From: Pseudoneurospora amorphoporcata
Taxonomy: Eukaryota; Ascomycota; Sordariomycetes; Sordariales; Sordariaceae
Assembly: GCA_033297205.1 (NCBI GenBank)
Contig: MU859214.1
Location: forward strand, 24,108 to 88,107
Length of the DNA stretch: 64,000 nt
Reading direction: 5' to 3'
Shown here piece after piece: positions 34,374 through 46,382 of this stretch (the first letter of the stretch is position 1; each line of letters opens with the position of its first letter). The notes under the pieces were generated by a model. The model was not told the DNA's origin, did no database searches, and was given only the letters and a program-made list of their open reading frames with translations. Made by a program: the position numbers and the translations under genes.

Positions 34374-36154
34374 CACTACATGCAACGGCATCTCTCGAAA
34401 ACACACGTGTCCGTTGTGCAAATGTCTGATGATTTCCTTGTGAACTTCCACCTCGTATTGGTGTTTGGCTACGGCGAACGGAATCTTCTGGATCGTAGTG
34501 TACACAAATCTGTGTTTCGGCATCGCCAATGGATCGTATCGTACAGGCACCACTCCCGTCCAGTGCCGTGCCGCATCGTCTGATTGGAGCGACCATACGC
34601 TTTGTGCCTGAAACTTTGTGGCGTACGGTATCAGTAACAGGTATCGTAACCACCACGCTGTACAGTATCATTGTTACGAATAGTGGGGTCCAACGAACTC
34701 TTCCCTTTTTTTTTTCTCCGCGAGTTTTTTGCCTCCTTCTTGTCCCTGGCAAGTAAAAACAGGGCGCTGGTAATAAACAAGGAAGCCTGGCATTATCTCG
34801 CTCAAACCCTCATCACCCCTCATCCCACATCACATCCCACACGCCCACAATCAACCCGCCCGCAAAACTTCGAGAGAGACAATTCCAACAGCAAAAACCC
34901 GACGTAACTCCCCAGACCCCCGTTCCGACTGCGCCCGCTCCAGCTCCCTTTCGAGTTGCCAATCCCAAGTGGGAAAGAGAAGTGGAATTGAACGCCAAGA
35001 ACCCCGGTCCCGGCTCGCCCAAGGTTTTTTTTTTTTCAGCTTTCAGTGGAGAGTTTGCGGAGCCTCCTTCAATGTAGCATCGGTAGATGATGCCGAAGTT
35101 TGTGACTGGGTTGTGAGGATGGGGATAATAACCGTCCCTGAATTTACCAATTGCAGTGTACAATTGCAACACCACAAAGAAGAAGAGAAAGATATAAAAG
35201 ACCTGGACGTCGGAATTTGCTCGGCCAAAAAGAAGGGACCATAGAAGGAGATCCGGCATAAGGCCGAGGGAGACACCGCACCTAGCAATTGGCTGTTGAT
35301 CCGAATTTGATATCCCGGCAAAACGAACGAATCTTGACCGGACCGACCGGGGAAGAGAAAATCTTGGGGGTTTCTTTTGATGCCATGCGTGCGTGCGATC
35401 GCTTGATTGCAAAAAAAAAAAAAAAAAAAAAGTGAGATGGCGTCGGCGCATCAAATCGACATTTCGCCGCAAACCTGGTCCCTCGCGTTTCTCCTCCATG
35501 GGGGCCGCAACACCACCCAGCAACCCCAATTGATACGGGAAAACGCGAGAGAGAGAAATTTTGGGAAGGAGGATACACAGGGTCACAAGGAGGCCATCAA
35601 GGTTCCTGACACGGAGTTTCTTTCAGACTTACCACTGGGGTTTTCTCCATATATTTCTCCATTCGCATGAGCCTTCCTTGACGGTCATGTCAGGGGAAGC
35701 CTGCTGGTGCTCCAGCATCGGCGAGGGAATGCAGAGAATGGGGGCGCCAGCTCGACGAGGGGCCGAGCCGCCGAGGGGAACTTGGAGGTGGAGCGCTCTG
35801 GAGAAGCTGGAGACAAGCTGGAGATGAAGAGATGCCATCGAAACTGGGGAACGGTAAGACCAGCGTAGCGTTCATTCAGGGGTGCATGGTTACGATACCA
35901 CTGATACCAGTGATACCAGTGATACCGAGTGTGACCGGCTATCTTTACTCCGTTCCGTGGGTGTGAATGTTTGATTGTGCGGCTCAGCTGTGATCAGGAC
36001 GGACTCACCAGTCGGCTTGGGAATCCTGAATCTCCCGATCACGACCAAAGACCTTACTGGCGAGCAGCGATTCGTCCGCCGTAGTATTGAAGGCGCCATC
36101 TGCATCTTCATCACCTGCATCTGCGGTTTTGTGATATCCCTCTTCCTCCTCCTC
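34374..36154. other. Intergenic region 3' of the Rad55-like gene
   Basis: Contains a 21-A run at 35411-35431 and three to four ATACCAGTG tandem units near 35897-35930. A 257-codon minus-strand open frame (34813-35586) is T/F-rich, crosses the A run and shows no family feature; I do not call it a gene. Confidence 0.45.
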
Positions 36155-37650
36155 CTACTCCTCTTCTTCTTGGTCCTCACACTCTTGCTCGCTTTCAGGT
36201 TCAGGAACAAGAAGGATGTCCTCGCTTCCCTGCCACTGCGAAGGCGGAGGCGGCACGGCTTCGTCGTCCTCATCCTGCCAACCGTAGTCCTCATCGTCGC
36301 TATCGGCTATCTCCAAGGTGGTGTCACCCAACTTTCGCTTCGTGCTCGGTGTAGACAAGTGGTTTGGTAGCGGTTCGCTGAAGTCGTATTCGACTGTAAC
36401 CAAGCCGCTCTGATATATGACATGTTAATAAATGAGCAGACATGTACCTGGGAGGGTTTAGGCATACCTCTTCGATGTCAAAAGCGCAAATAGTGTCAAC
36501 AGGTGCTTCGCTGGCCTTCCCGTTGAGCTTTTGCACTCCGACGAGACGCAAGCCCTGCACCTTTGCGTCACTGAAGGCTAGGTTGCGGTACAGCACAAGC
36601 CTGGTAGAGATTCCCTGCTCCCATACGCTGGCGTTTATAGCCGGTACGAGAGTTGCTCCCCGTTCTGCCTGCATCATCTTTGTTGCGCATTGTGTAAGAA
36701 TAACGATAGCTATGTCTCTCGTGGCGGCAAGCTTCTGGAGTGCACCGATGATGTACTGCAGTACTTGCAATCTCCGCGCGGAGAGGGACGGAACTTTGAG
36801 ACTGTCAGACTACTTCCATGCATTACTGGTGGAGAGAACGTACCTTTGTTCCCCTTACTATCCAGCACCTTATTTTGCTCTGGTGTCCTTGGGAAGGTAT
36901 GGTTTACCAGCGCTGATAACGAATCGACCACTATAAGCGATGTGTTTTGCGGTATGCAGCTCGGCGTTGGTCGACATAGAAGAGCAATCGAGTGAGGTAG
37001 ACTCGGACATGTGTAGTGCGTGAGGGCATCGAGGTGCTCATCGACTGTCGCACCTTCCTGTTCCCCATCCTTGTCCTTCTTTACTTTGGAGCCGAGGACA
37101 GAGCGCATGCGCTCAATCGGCACTCGGTGAAATCCATCTGTATCGGGCAAGTCAAGGCGAATGGTTAGCAAGCCCGTAGGTTGACTGTACAAGAGATGCA
37201 CAAACGGACCTACCTACCCAAACGACACCTTTGCCCTCATTCAGGCAGTTGGCTGCGAGTTGTATGCTGCATAGTATCAGTTAGACCGGGGAGCCACCTG
37301 CTTTCCTTGGATGCGAACGGTCAACCTACCCAAAGGCAGTCTTTCCCACGCCGGGAGGTCCCCAAATCTCGGTAACTTGACCCTTCTGTACTCCACCAGT
37401 GACTATATCGATATTCGGACTAGGTTTTAGAGCGGCATCGAGGGCATCTAGGCTTGTAGGGATGAAAGGCGAGTTGTTCCCATCATTCAGGTCATCCAAG
37501 GCATCGGCAGCGGAAACGGTAGGCATGCGATCTTCACGGGATACGTCAGCGATTGAGGATTCACGTAGACGGATATCGGGGCACCTCACGTGTTGAAGGG
37601 AGATCATCAAAGCTGGCGACATCATGGCCATGTCTTTCGTGGTAATCCAT
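36155..37650 (-). CDS. Rad51-paralogue recombination protein (Rad55-like), six exons
   Basis: A RecA/Rad51-family ATPase. Proposed exons: 37650-37590, 37531-37330, 37266-37214, 37137-36844, 36793-36468, 36409-36155, summing to 1191 nt (396 aa) with every junction GT-AG and in phase. The start ATG (MDYHERHGHDV) leads through a 58-bp intron into STHRMPTVSAADAL, an opening I associate with this fungal family. Walker A is GPPGVGKT (exon 2) and Walker B SLIVVDSLSALV (exon 4); a core beta-strand region IAIVILTQ is in exon 5. The C-terminus is very acidic (DSDDEDYGW, then Glu-rich). Members mediate Rad51 filament assembly in homologous recombination in the nucleus. It probably corresponds to Neurospora mus-48 (Rad55-like), though Rad57-like or another paralogue is not excluded. 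Confidence 0.85.
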
Positions 37651-38657
37651 CTTGCCCGACGAGTTCTGGACCGGGCGGCGACGGGACACTCCAGCCCGGG
37701 GCTTTGCAACGGGCCCTGTCTACTCCGGGAATGGGAAGCGGAGAATAAGCAGTCCCCGTTGTTCTCCGGGGTTGCGGTCCCTGTCAGGGCTCGGCGTCGG
37801 CTGCTACGGTAGTGTACGCCGTAAGGCGGCTAAAGGGCACTTAGTGTAGATCCGGGGGAGGGACTCGATGATCGTCGGTGTTCCGGCCGGAGCGCGGGCA
37901 GGGTTCGCGATTTCGCAAAGGTACGTAGCTGGGCCACCTCGGTCTTGCTGGCTTGGTCGACGTCAGTTGTTAGGGAATTTGTCGCGAAGTTTGGAGATGC
38001 CAAGCCCAAGACTGTTTGGAGAGCCGGCGCACATCCCGCGGGGAAAGGCTGGAAGGAACGGTACGTACCGTTACGGTAATGGCGGCCGGGTTTGGGCCCG
38101 GATGACAGATGGGAAAGTGACAAAGACGCATTCACAGTCAGCTACGTGCATGCCCGTGCAGGCAGGCTCCAGGCAGGTCCGGCGAGGTGGGAAGTTGATT
38201 ATCTAATCGATACGTACTGTTACCACAACACCGTCCCATACAACCGGCCGTCATGGAAAATGTCCAAGCGTTCTCTTTTAGTCCGTTGGTCGTCGAACCA
38301 GAACAATCATCACAATCAGTTGCGCAGGTATGACGTCCTACCACCTCGACGAATCGGTAGATCTAACCAAGTCCATTGCCCATCACGATAGTCCCCGATA
38401 ATTATAGATACGGCCCAGATGGTTCAAAACGACAGCCCAGCACGAGAGGTGCTCGACATCGGCACTTCGTTGATGGGAACTGATTCACAGGCTGGATGAT
38501 TTCATCCGTCTGTGAGCACCGAGACCACAGACAGCCTAGAAAACGAGCTTACGAGGAGCCAAGTCCCAAGACATGCAAGCCACGTCTTGGTCTTTGGAAG
38601 ATCTCGATTAGCTTGTTAGATTCCATGTTTGAACACCACGGAATAATTGCACCCATC
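37651..38657. other. Upstream region of the Rad55-like gene
   Basis: Balanced composition, no recognisable gene or repeat. Contains the presumed promoter of the gene starting at 37650. Several short overlapping open frames on both strands lack domain features. Confidence 0.45.
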
Positions 38658-38659
38658 TA

Positions 38660-38759
38660 GGTGGTGGTAAAAATCGCTTGTGCAGGCTGTGGGGCTACTG
38701 CTCGCTTAACAGCCCAACACGTCACCACCTAACCTGCACAAGCGATTTTTACCACCACC
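38660..38759. mobile_element. 100-bp MITE-like element with 27-bp perfect TIRs
   Basis: GGTGGTGGTAAAAATCGCTT..GCAGG at the left and its exact reverse complement at the right (38733-38759), with TA on both sides (38658-38659 and 38760-38761). The interior has weaker inverted matches (GGGCTACTGC / GGGCTGTTAAGC). The perfect arms suggest a recent insertion or a functional hairpin. Confidence 0.8.
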
Positions 38760-38912
38760 TACCATCGACGCCATAAACAATGATTTCCCGTGGCCCTAAC
38801 TCGGCATCCCACCCACATGTCCGATCAATGTCTCTCATTCCCCCCCGTCTTCCCGTCTGGGCTGCACTGCTTGTGCTTCGTTATGCCAATCAGGTCATTA
38901 TTTTACCTGCTT

Positions 38913-38914
<2 letters not shown>

Positions 38915-38952
<38 letters not shown>
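38915..38952 (+). repeat. 38-T homopolymer
   Basis: An uninterrupted T run, unusually long for this genome type; it could also reflect a retroposed poly(A) tail on the minus strand. Confidence 0.9.
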
Positions 38953-41900
38953 CCCTTGTCTCGTTCGATGATTACCAATTATCTGGTCATCATCAGGCTT
39001 CGAAAACCGTCGATGCCAACCCAAACTCGCCTAAAGCCCTCTTACCTTGGTCCTTGAAAAAGAAGAAAAGAATGATGGAGAAAACATTCTAGCGAGCCCC
39101 CTTTCCCTGCCCCTTTGTCGCAAGCCCAAAGAATGAGCTTCTCGCTTCTCACGAAGCGAAGCAAGGGCAAGTTGCTCCCCGTGTACTGTCCTGAAAATGA
39201 CGATGAGGAGGACGGACGATGTTTCCCCGGTCCCCGAATTGACCCGGTATCCCACCTCCTAACCCTCTCCAAGTGAACCGTGGTGGGACTTGAGGCTCAT
39301 CCCTTACTCATGTTATGGGGTTGAGATCGGCATTATCCCTAATAGGGAAATTAAGGAGAATTAAACTATTCTTGTAGAGGCATAGCCGGCGTATTTTTCT
39401 CCCCGTGGGGTCCGGGGAAGCCGTTCGCCCGCACCTTTGGTTCGATCTTCCCCTGAGACACGAGAGTCTCCTCGCCCTCGGTACGGAGGAACGGTAATGG
39501 ACGGTGAAGACACTTGAACCCTGTCCTGTCTGTTACAGTGTGTTTATTTCCCGCCCTTCAACCTTTCCATGCTGTCTATCAGCCTTGGCGTCTTGTAAAC
39601 TGCGTGACACATGTAACTGTGTCGTACAGAACTGCGTATTGGGGTATGGAGTACGACTCAGTACCGCCCGGGTGGTCAGGCTGAATCCCGAAGAGCCTCG
39701 AAGAGAAAAGGGGAGGAAGGATTGTGCGAAAGGCTGATAAGATGAGACACCTCGTCTAGACCCTACGGTACGTACATATCTCGCAGTCTGGTCCCCAGGC
39801 CCCTGACAGAGACGTTATCAAAGAGAGATGTGAGATCTCCACATGAAAATTTTGGGGTTGAAGAAAGGGGCATGTGACATGGAATAATTGTCCCCTAGAG
39901 GTTCATGAGTCGTTGAAGTGTCTTTTGGTCAGTCGTTAGTTTAGATCAACGCCCACGCCAAGCCTTACCCGAACGAGGCTCTAGTATGGACTATTGAATG
40001 CCATCGAACATTGTCCAGTGTTCTGTTCTTTTGAATGCTGTTGTTAGCTTTTGTCACCATCGAAAATTGAAGTCGAGTGATAGATCCGGCTGAGGTGTTA
40101 GTCTTCGGTGCTTCCGGTATGATGAGCCACTGCGATCATGAGCCTTCGTCAGCGCTGAATAATATCACAAAAGCCACGTCCCTTGAGCATCATCATTCGT
40201 TACGCGGAAGATGTCCGGGTGCCATATCAAGTCCATCACATAGCGGATGGGTTCCTCCAGACTTGCGGAGTCTGTCTCACTTGCCTGACGACACGTTGAG
40301 CCAAGATGAGCAGCGAACGAACCAACCAGACTGATAAGTGAGAAAATTGCAGACGAATGGCGAGAGTTCATGGCTCTCATGTCGTTTCAGTAACATCTCA
40401 CAAGAGTAAAATGATGGCTTGTTGCCAGCTTGTTGGTTCGATTGCCCCTACTGGTGAGACTCACGATCCTTCTACATCTTCGGAGCGTTCTCCCTTTGGA
40501 TGTCTCTGACAGGTCCTTGACAGTGACGCTTGCCGGAAAGGGCACCCGGGCCCCGGATCTGCGACCCCTGTTTAAACCCAAATAGGGTACCGCGAAGCAG
40601 CTGCAGTTGTGACTTGTGTGGTTCGAACGTGGGGGCCCTTTGTCCTGCGTTCGGTTCAATTCCCATCCGGCCATGAGGACGACAATGTGGATGAACTGGT
40701 GCCGCTTCTTGTAGAATAGGTGTGCTTCCCACGTGTCGGATCAATTTGCGGAAACAGCATTGCTCCAGTGTGATCAAGCCTCGGGTTTGTTCAGAGAAGT
40801 TGAAAGCGCGAAGGCAGTGTATGGTAGTGAATATGACGGTTGGTGATGTTTTCTTGGCGCGAAGAAATGTGGAAATTTGCCAGGGAGGAGAACCAGGGTT
40901 TGACATCACCGACATCACCGGCGGCGATTACCGTTCGGAGAAAAGGGACGGAATTCCACCTGTCTTCCCTTTCTGGCCTAGGGGGCACATCCCCCAAATT
41001 TCAGCACACCGACCCTCCAAGTTCTCAATTGCGATGTGAGAGCCTTTCATGTGATCGGAGGGGCATCATCTAGTGTACCTATTTTCCCATAACTCCCCGC
41101 TCGTTCATCAATGATTTAAAATCTGCCCATCATCAGCTACCACGCAGCACCAAATCGTCGCAATCTCCTGCGTCTCCGTTCGCTGGGTCCAAGATCATCA
41201 CCTCACCTTGGCTTCGCCTGATGAGGGACTCCTGAATGGAACGTACCTATTGCACGATGCATCGCGGGCAAACAATTGACCCAGATCTGATGCCAACCCC
41301 TGGGCGGCATTGGGGCTGTTCCAGACAATTTGGAAATGTATCAAACGTGCTCAAACTCACGATGGTTGGCCAAGCTTGGCTCGGTGCGACTCGGCGCTTT
41401 CTGTCTTTGATACCTCTACGTATCAACAAATTGGGGGACGACAAGGGGAGCAGCAGGAATGCGCGACTGAAGCTAAAAAGCTTGTCCGTGGAGATGTGTC
41501 CGGGACGGTGGATACGATAGCTGGAGAATGGAGATGGAGGGACATTAGACAGCCAATGCTCCAGACACGTGTACCGACATTGTAAGATGCATCTGCGCGG
41601 CTGTATGTACGATACCATACATCAATACGAACACGTATCTTACCCTTTGATACCGCAGCGTATCCTACGAGATGCCCGAGCCACCGTATTGCGCCATAAC
41701 ACGTATACCCGGCCAAAACACGGAATGTAATTGGGGGGACATTACGACCGCCTGTAACAGGTGGCCCCAGCGCTGTCTTTCAGGGCTTCCTTCCCTCTGG
41801 GGAGAGTTTGATGGCGAACGGTCTAGACATACCTAGGAAATAGCAACTGCGGAACCGTCGGGTAAATGCGTATCGCACGACCGACCGTGTCGTCGCTTCC

Positions 41901-44900
41901 TTCTGAAGCCCTACGACAACAGCTGCTATCCCGGCCAAAGCAATTTCTCTTTGCCAAATTGTGGCAATTGCGGGGAGACTCATGACATGAAAATCCAGAC
42001 GGAATGAAGAAAACTTTTTTTCCCTTGTTTCTTTCTTTTGCCGCTGCCGAGGAGCTTCGGGGAAACTCCAGATATTTATTCGGCCTTTCTGTGGAGGCTC
42101 TTGGCAAACCTTTCACGATACCGCCGCATACCGTCAAACCCCAGTATCTTCCTTTTCTTCCTTTCACCTTTTTCAGCTGTGGGCGGAAAATGCCCCTCCG
42201 CAAATGCACCGTGACCATTCCGGGGAAAGCTGTCGTTCCTGTCGCTCACCTTTGACTGGGACCGCTACCCTTGCCATGTCAGACCGATACGGTACCGACG
42301 GAAAGAAACACTCATCGCAATCAGCCTACCGGGAAGACGGCTATCCGACACGGTGAAGAGGATGCGCCAGGTTCAGTGATATCTTCAGAAAAGTCCGGTG
42401 AGATTAGCTTTGGCTTTCCCCATCATTCAGATGCCGAGCATCCCGCTTCCCCAGAACCTGGAGTACGGGGATCCGGGGACCCCGTATTTGCGACTCGAAC
42501 GGACTATGCCTCGGAGCTTCATCGTCAAGCCCGCCAACAACACAAGTCCAGTCACAAGCAAGAATTTGATTCAATCTTAAATCTTTATCCACGTCCGGGA
42601 TAATGATCACGACCGCCACTATCCATAGACTTTAGAGTCTTAACTCTGCATGTGTCGACCGAGGCCTAGGAGGAGAAAAGCTTCCTATTCAGGCTAGCGT
42701 TACCTCGATGACCGAGTATAAAGCTTTCCTCCATGTGCCTGAACCCCGTGGGGACTTGTGGATACCAACACTCTAATTCAGTTGTTGCTGCTGTTCATTG
42801 CGTCAACAGCACGAAGACTGAGACACAACCTATGAACCCGTGAACGGGTTTTCCAAGAGACAGACAGGAACTGGTTCCGATCCGGGTCGTTGGTGGTGCC
42901 GGCTGTCGGATCTTGTGGTGGGTGGTAGTCAGTGATGGATGGCGTGCAAATGAAATGATGACGCTTGAACAGGTCTCGAGTGTGTGACCAAAACCCCCAC
43001 GTCGTCGCTTTGTTACAGTGACAAGGCGTTGGAATGGCGCCATCATCCGGAGAGGTGGAAGAAACGGGAGACTTTTGGCCGAGCAACAACCCCAAGAGTC
43101 GGTACCGTAGCACTTAACCGTGACCGTACAGGTAGGCGAGGGACCCCGTGCTGTTCGTTCTCCCGACCGACGACCACCACCTGAGGCAAACCACGGCCGA
43201 CCCTGTGAAGCACCTCGCCGTCGACAAGACAATTAGCGTTTTGGAACAGCAACCTGTCTTGACTTGGCCTCTTAACCCCGGCCGGATGCTCGCCAGAGTC
43301 TCACCGAGGTAGACGAGGCCAATCTCGCTCCTTCACCTCTTTCTGAACAGTTTTCTTTGAGCTTCAAGAAACTTCCCCAGCTTTCGGCTGAGATAAGGCT
43401 CTAGACCCGCGCCCGTCCGGGCATTCTTCTCCAGCTTTTCCCCCTCATCGTACCCGGTAGCACATGACAGGGAATGACCGTTTGGGCGACAGAGAGACAA
43501 GGGGGATTCTTCACTGCAACGTTCACCTCTCAGACGGCATATCTACGAGCCAAAATCATAGAAACAAGCAAAACGGGATAAGCACTCTCACCGTTCCGGC
43601 AGACCGTCGGACTCTGGAGGACGTCGGGATGTCTCGGAGCAAACCACACGGAGACAGACTCCCGGTGTACATACCTTGATGAGCAAAACCCCAGGCTGCG
43701 GCTAATGAAAGCGGGCTGGCCTCCCCACAATCTAGGGCCCTCCACGCTTTGCGCTTTGGGACCGGAAAGTCTTATCTCTGTTGGCGCCACCCCTCGGGGC
43801 GCGCCTGTCTGGGCTCTCTTTTGCCTGTCTGCTGGCTGGCCGAGGGTCTCTGCCGAAACAATGATTTCACCACTTTCTGTCAGGTCGGTCGTCTGTGGAG
43901 CGTCCTCCACTCCAAAACATGGGGAACTGAACGATATGAGTCTGGCACCATGATGGTTTTGTGCTAGGCGGTCTCCCTTCCGAGGAGCTCACAAGCAGAT
44001 CCATCGTGGCCGAACGAACCAGCCCCCACATGCAAAAAGCCTCAACTCCTTCCTCGTATGGATAAAGCGCCAAACTTTAAACACAGCTTTATGTGCCAGG
44101 CGGGTTTGACGTGATTAGACTATAGGCCGGGGCCTTTGAGATCTGCCGTGCGCCCGTGCCTACGGCGGATGAGGGAGAGACGGTCAGAAACTGGCGAGAA
44201 CAGTGGTCCTCATGACGCGATTGTCTCTGTATCTGACGGTCTGTCAAGACAAGGCGGCCCAGACAGGCAGACACAAATGTGATCCACCACGTCGTCGACG
44301 TCTACCACCCAACACGTGTATGGTTCTCTCAAGAAAGAGGCTTTCTCGTCGTGACCGGAAATTCTCAAGTGTCTGTCTCCCAAAAGTGCAACAGCTGTCT
44401 TGGCCTGCATCCTGTTGTGCTCCCCTCAACATGCTGGCGGGGAGTGACGAGCAGGTCGGAATTGTGATGTGTCGACTGACCTTGTTTTGACAAATTTGGT
44501 CGCCCAACCCGACGAGTGAGACCAAACGAGTTTTCTTTGGAGTGGAAGCACAAGCAAAAAGAGACGAGAAGCTGAATATTGACAGCTAGCTGGGACTTGA
44601 CGACGCCCAACTCCCGAGCTCAGCCACCGTCCTCACCGCCTCCAAGCCCTCTCTCTGATCGGCCTGATTCGTAACGTCCCCTCCAGGCAGCTTACACCAA
44701 AATGTCTTTTTGGTATGATGCCGGCTTCGCTCCAGGAGAGAAGCCTCGACGTATGCCGGCCTCTGGCCCTTATGCAACGTTAGAAGCCCTTCACGTAGCC
44801 ATCCAGTCTGTCTCGAGCTTCCAGTTTCAGGCAGAGTCAAGAGGTTCCAAGCCATGCCCAGCCAGCCAGCGTGTCTTGCTTGCGGTGACCTGTGGACAAA

Positions 44901-45686
44901 AGGGCCAAAGAGTTGCGGCGCAATCTCTTACACCAGGATTGGCGCCAAGATGGAGCATACAGACTTAGGGGGAAACTATTTCGCAAACGCCCTTTGCCAT
45001 TTTCCCATGGGATCAGTGTCTGTTTCCTGCTCGGATTTCCACTTCACCCCACCATTTTCTCCATACCCATCCAGCAATTCCCCCCCGGATCTGTTCATCA
45101 GCCGATCATGCCATACATACATACCTACAAGCCCCCTCTCCCATCGACTGAGAGGCAGGCAGAGCATGGATACCAAAAATGAGGGAAAGTGATTGATAGC
45201 CTGTGTGTGGAAGAATGTCTGGCTGGCTGCGAGCTTGGCTGCACGCCATCCACTGCCACTTGCCAGGTGTACCGGTACGGTCGGTACTTGTCTAGGCGTA
45301 ATATCGTGTAATTATGCAGCAACGAGGTCTGAACCCACAACGTCTAACCCACGTAGTCTGGAGGGGCGGGCTGCAGCATAGGCGAGCAAGGTTACAAGGT
45401 ACCTACATTAAGTTACTCCAGCGCGGCACTCAGTGCTTCGTATCGTACTGTTCAGGTTTTTTCCATTGAATTCTCCATGTAGACTCGACTTGGGAACGCA
45501 TGTAAGAGAAGCGTGATCTGGATGTGCTCAACTTTTGCATTAGGTTTGCAATCGGGCTGTTCATTACCCAAAATGGTTAGCAGCAAGCAATGTTGGTGGT
45601 GAAAGCTGTCAGTTACGTATTTACAATCTTTCGTGTTTCCGAAAATATTATCGCGTACCGGTACGATTGTAACAGCTCAGATCCCC
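38953..45686. other. Large gene-free region upstream of CRE1
   Basis: Nearly 7 kb of balanced, non-RIP sequence with many short overlapping open frames on both strands but no domain, repeat or consistent splice model. Open stretches at 43530-43910 (-) and 44702-44968 (+, with CCAAAATG context) are the longest with some coding look, but I recognise no family. Probably regulatory or untranslated transcript sequence for CRE1. Confidence 0.45.
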
Positions 45687-45804
45687 CTCCACTAGGCACC
45701 TGCACCTTCCAGGTTCCCCTTCTTCCCCCTGGCATCCCTCCAGCCCAGTCCTCCAGGTGTTCCTGCCTCGCTGAGTCGTCGCTACGTCCACCCGCCCACT
45801 CCAC
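45687..45804 (+). promoter_or_regulatory. Cluster of candidate CRE1 binding sites upstream of cre1
   Basis: Four matches to the CreA/CRE1 consensus SYGGRG on the opposite strand (CTCCAC 45687-45692, CTCCAG 45738-45743, CTCCAG 45751-45756, CTCCAC 45799-45804) lie within 118 bp, about 0.6-0.7 kb before the start codon. Autoregulation is known for creA/cre1 in other fungi. The region is C-rich, so chance matches are possible. Confidence 0.4.
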
Positions 45805-46382
45805 ACCCTCACTGGCCTGTCCTGTCCACTGCCCTGTCCCACTGTCCACACATGCCCGCCTGCTGCCCCATGTTAGTCCGGCTGTCAGACCGCCCATCCC
45901 CCATTTAAACCAGTGCGGCTCCCCCAAATAATCTCTTCCCGCCGTTTTTCGTCAGTACTTCCCCATACCACTCAACGTTCCCCAACAATCACCCACATCG
46001 CCTTCAACCCGCGCCCGCACCACAAACAGCACTTGACCTTATCAAGGAAGACAACGCACAACGACATAGGAACCAACACCAAACAAACACCAGCTTCGAT
46101 CTCCACACCAACGAACGTTCCCATCTACGATCCCAAAATTTTCCTTCAGGATTTTCGGAGTCGTCGGCGCCAGCAAACAACAATCCAGCGAAAAACGAGC
46201 GAGGAGGAAAAAGAGGGATTTTTGTCAAAACCATTTGGCAACCTTTTTCCCTCACCTCTTCTCCTGAGCAGCTGCACGCAAGCGAGCGCAACAGCTCAAT
46301 TGGAAGACCACACACACACCACACACACCACATCTCCAGGACGTTAGTTGGGACAGCTAGGTCCCAAGAGGAGGCGGATCAC

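Noticed and set aside
34813..35586. 257-codon minus-strand open frame
   Set aside because: Uses a non-ATG start, crosses a 21-A homopolymer giving a poly-Phe run, and shows no domain or conserved pattern.
40600..40680. GGTTCAATTCC and GGTTCGAAC boxes suggestive of a tRNA B box
   Set aside because: No A box at the right distance and no cloverleaf could be drawn.
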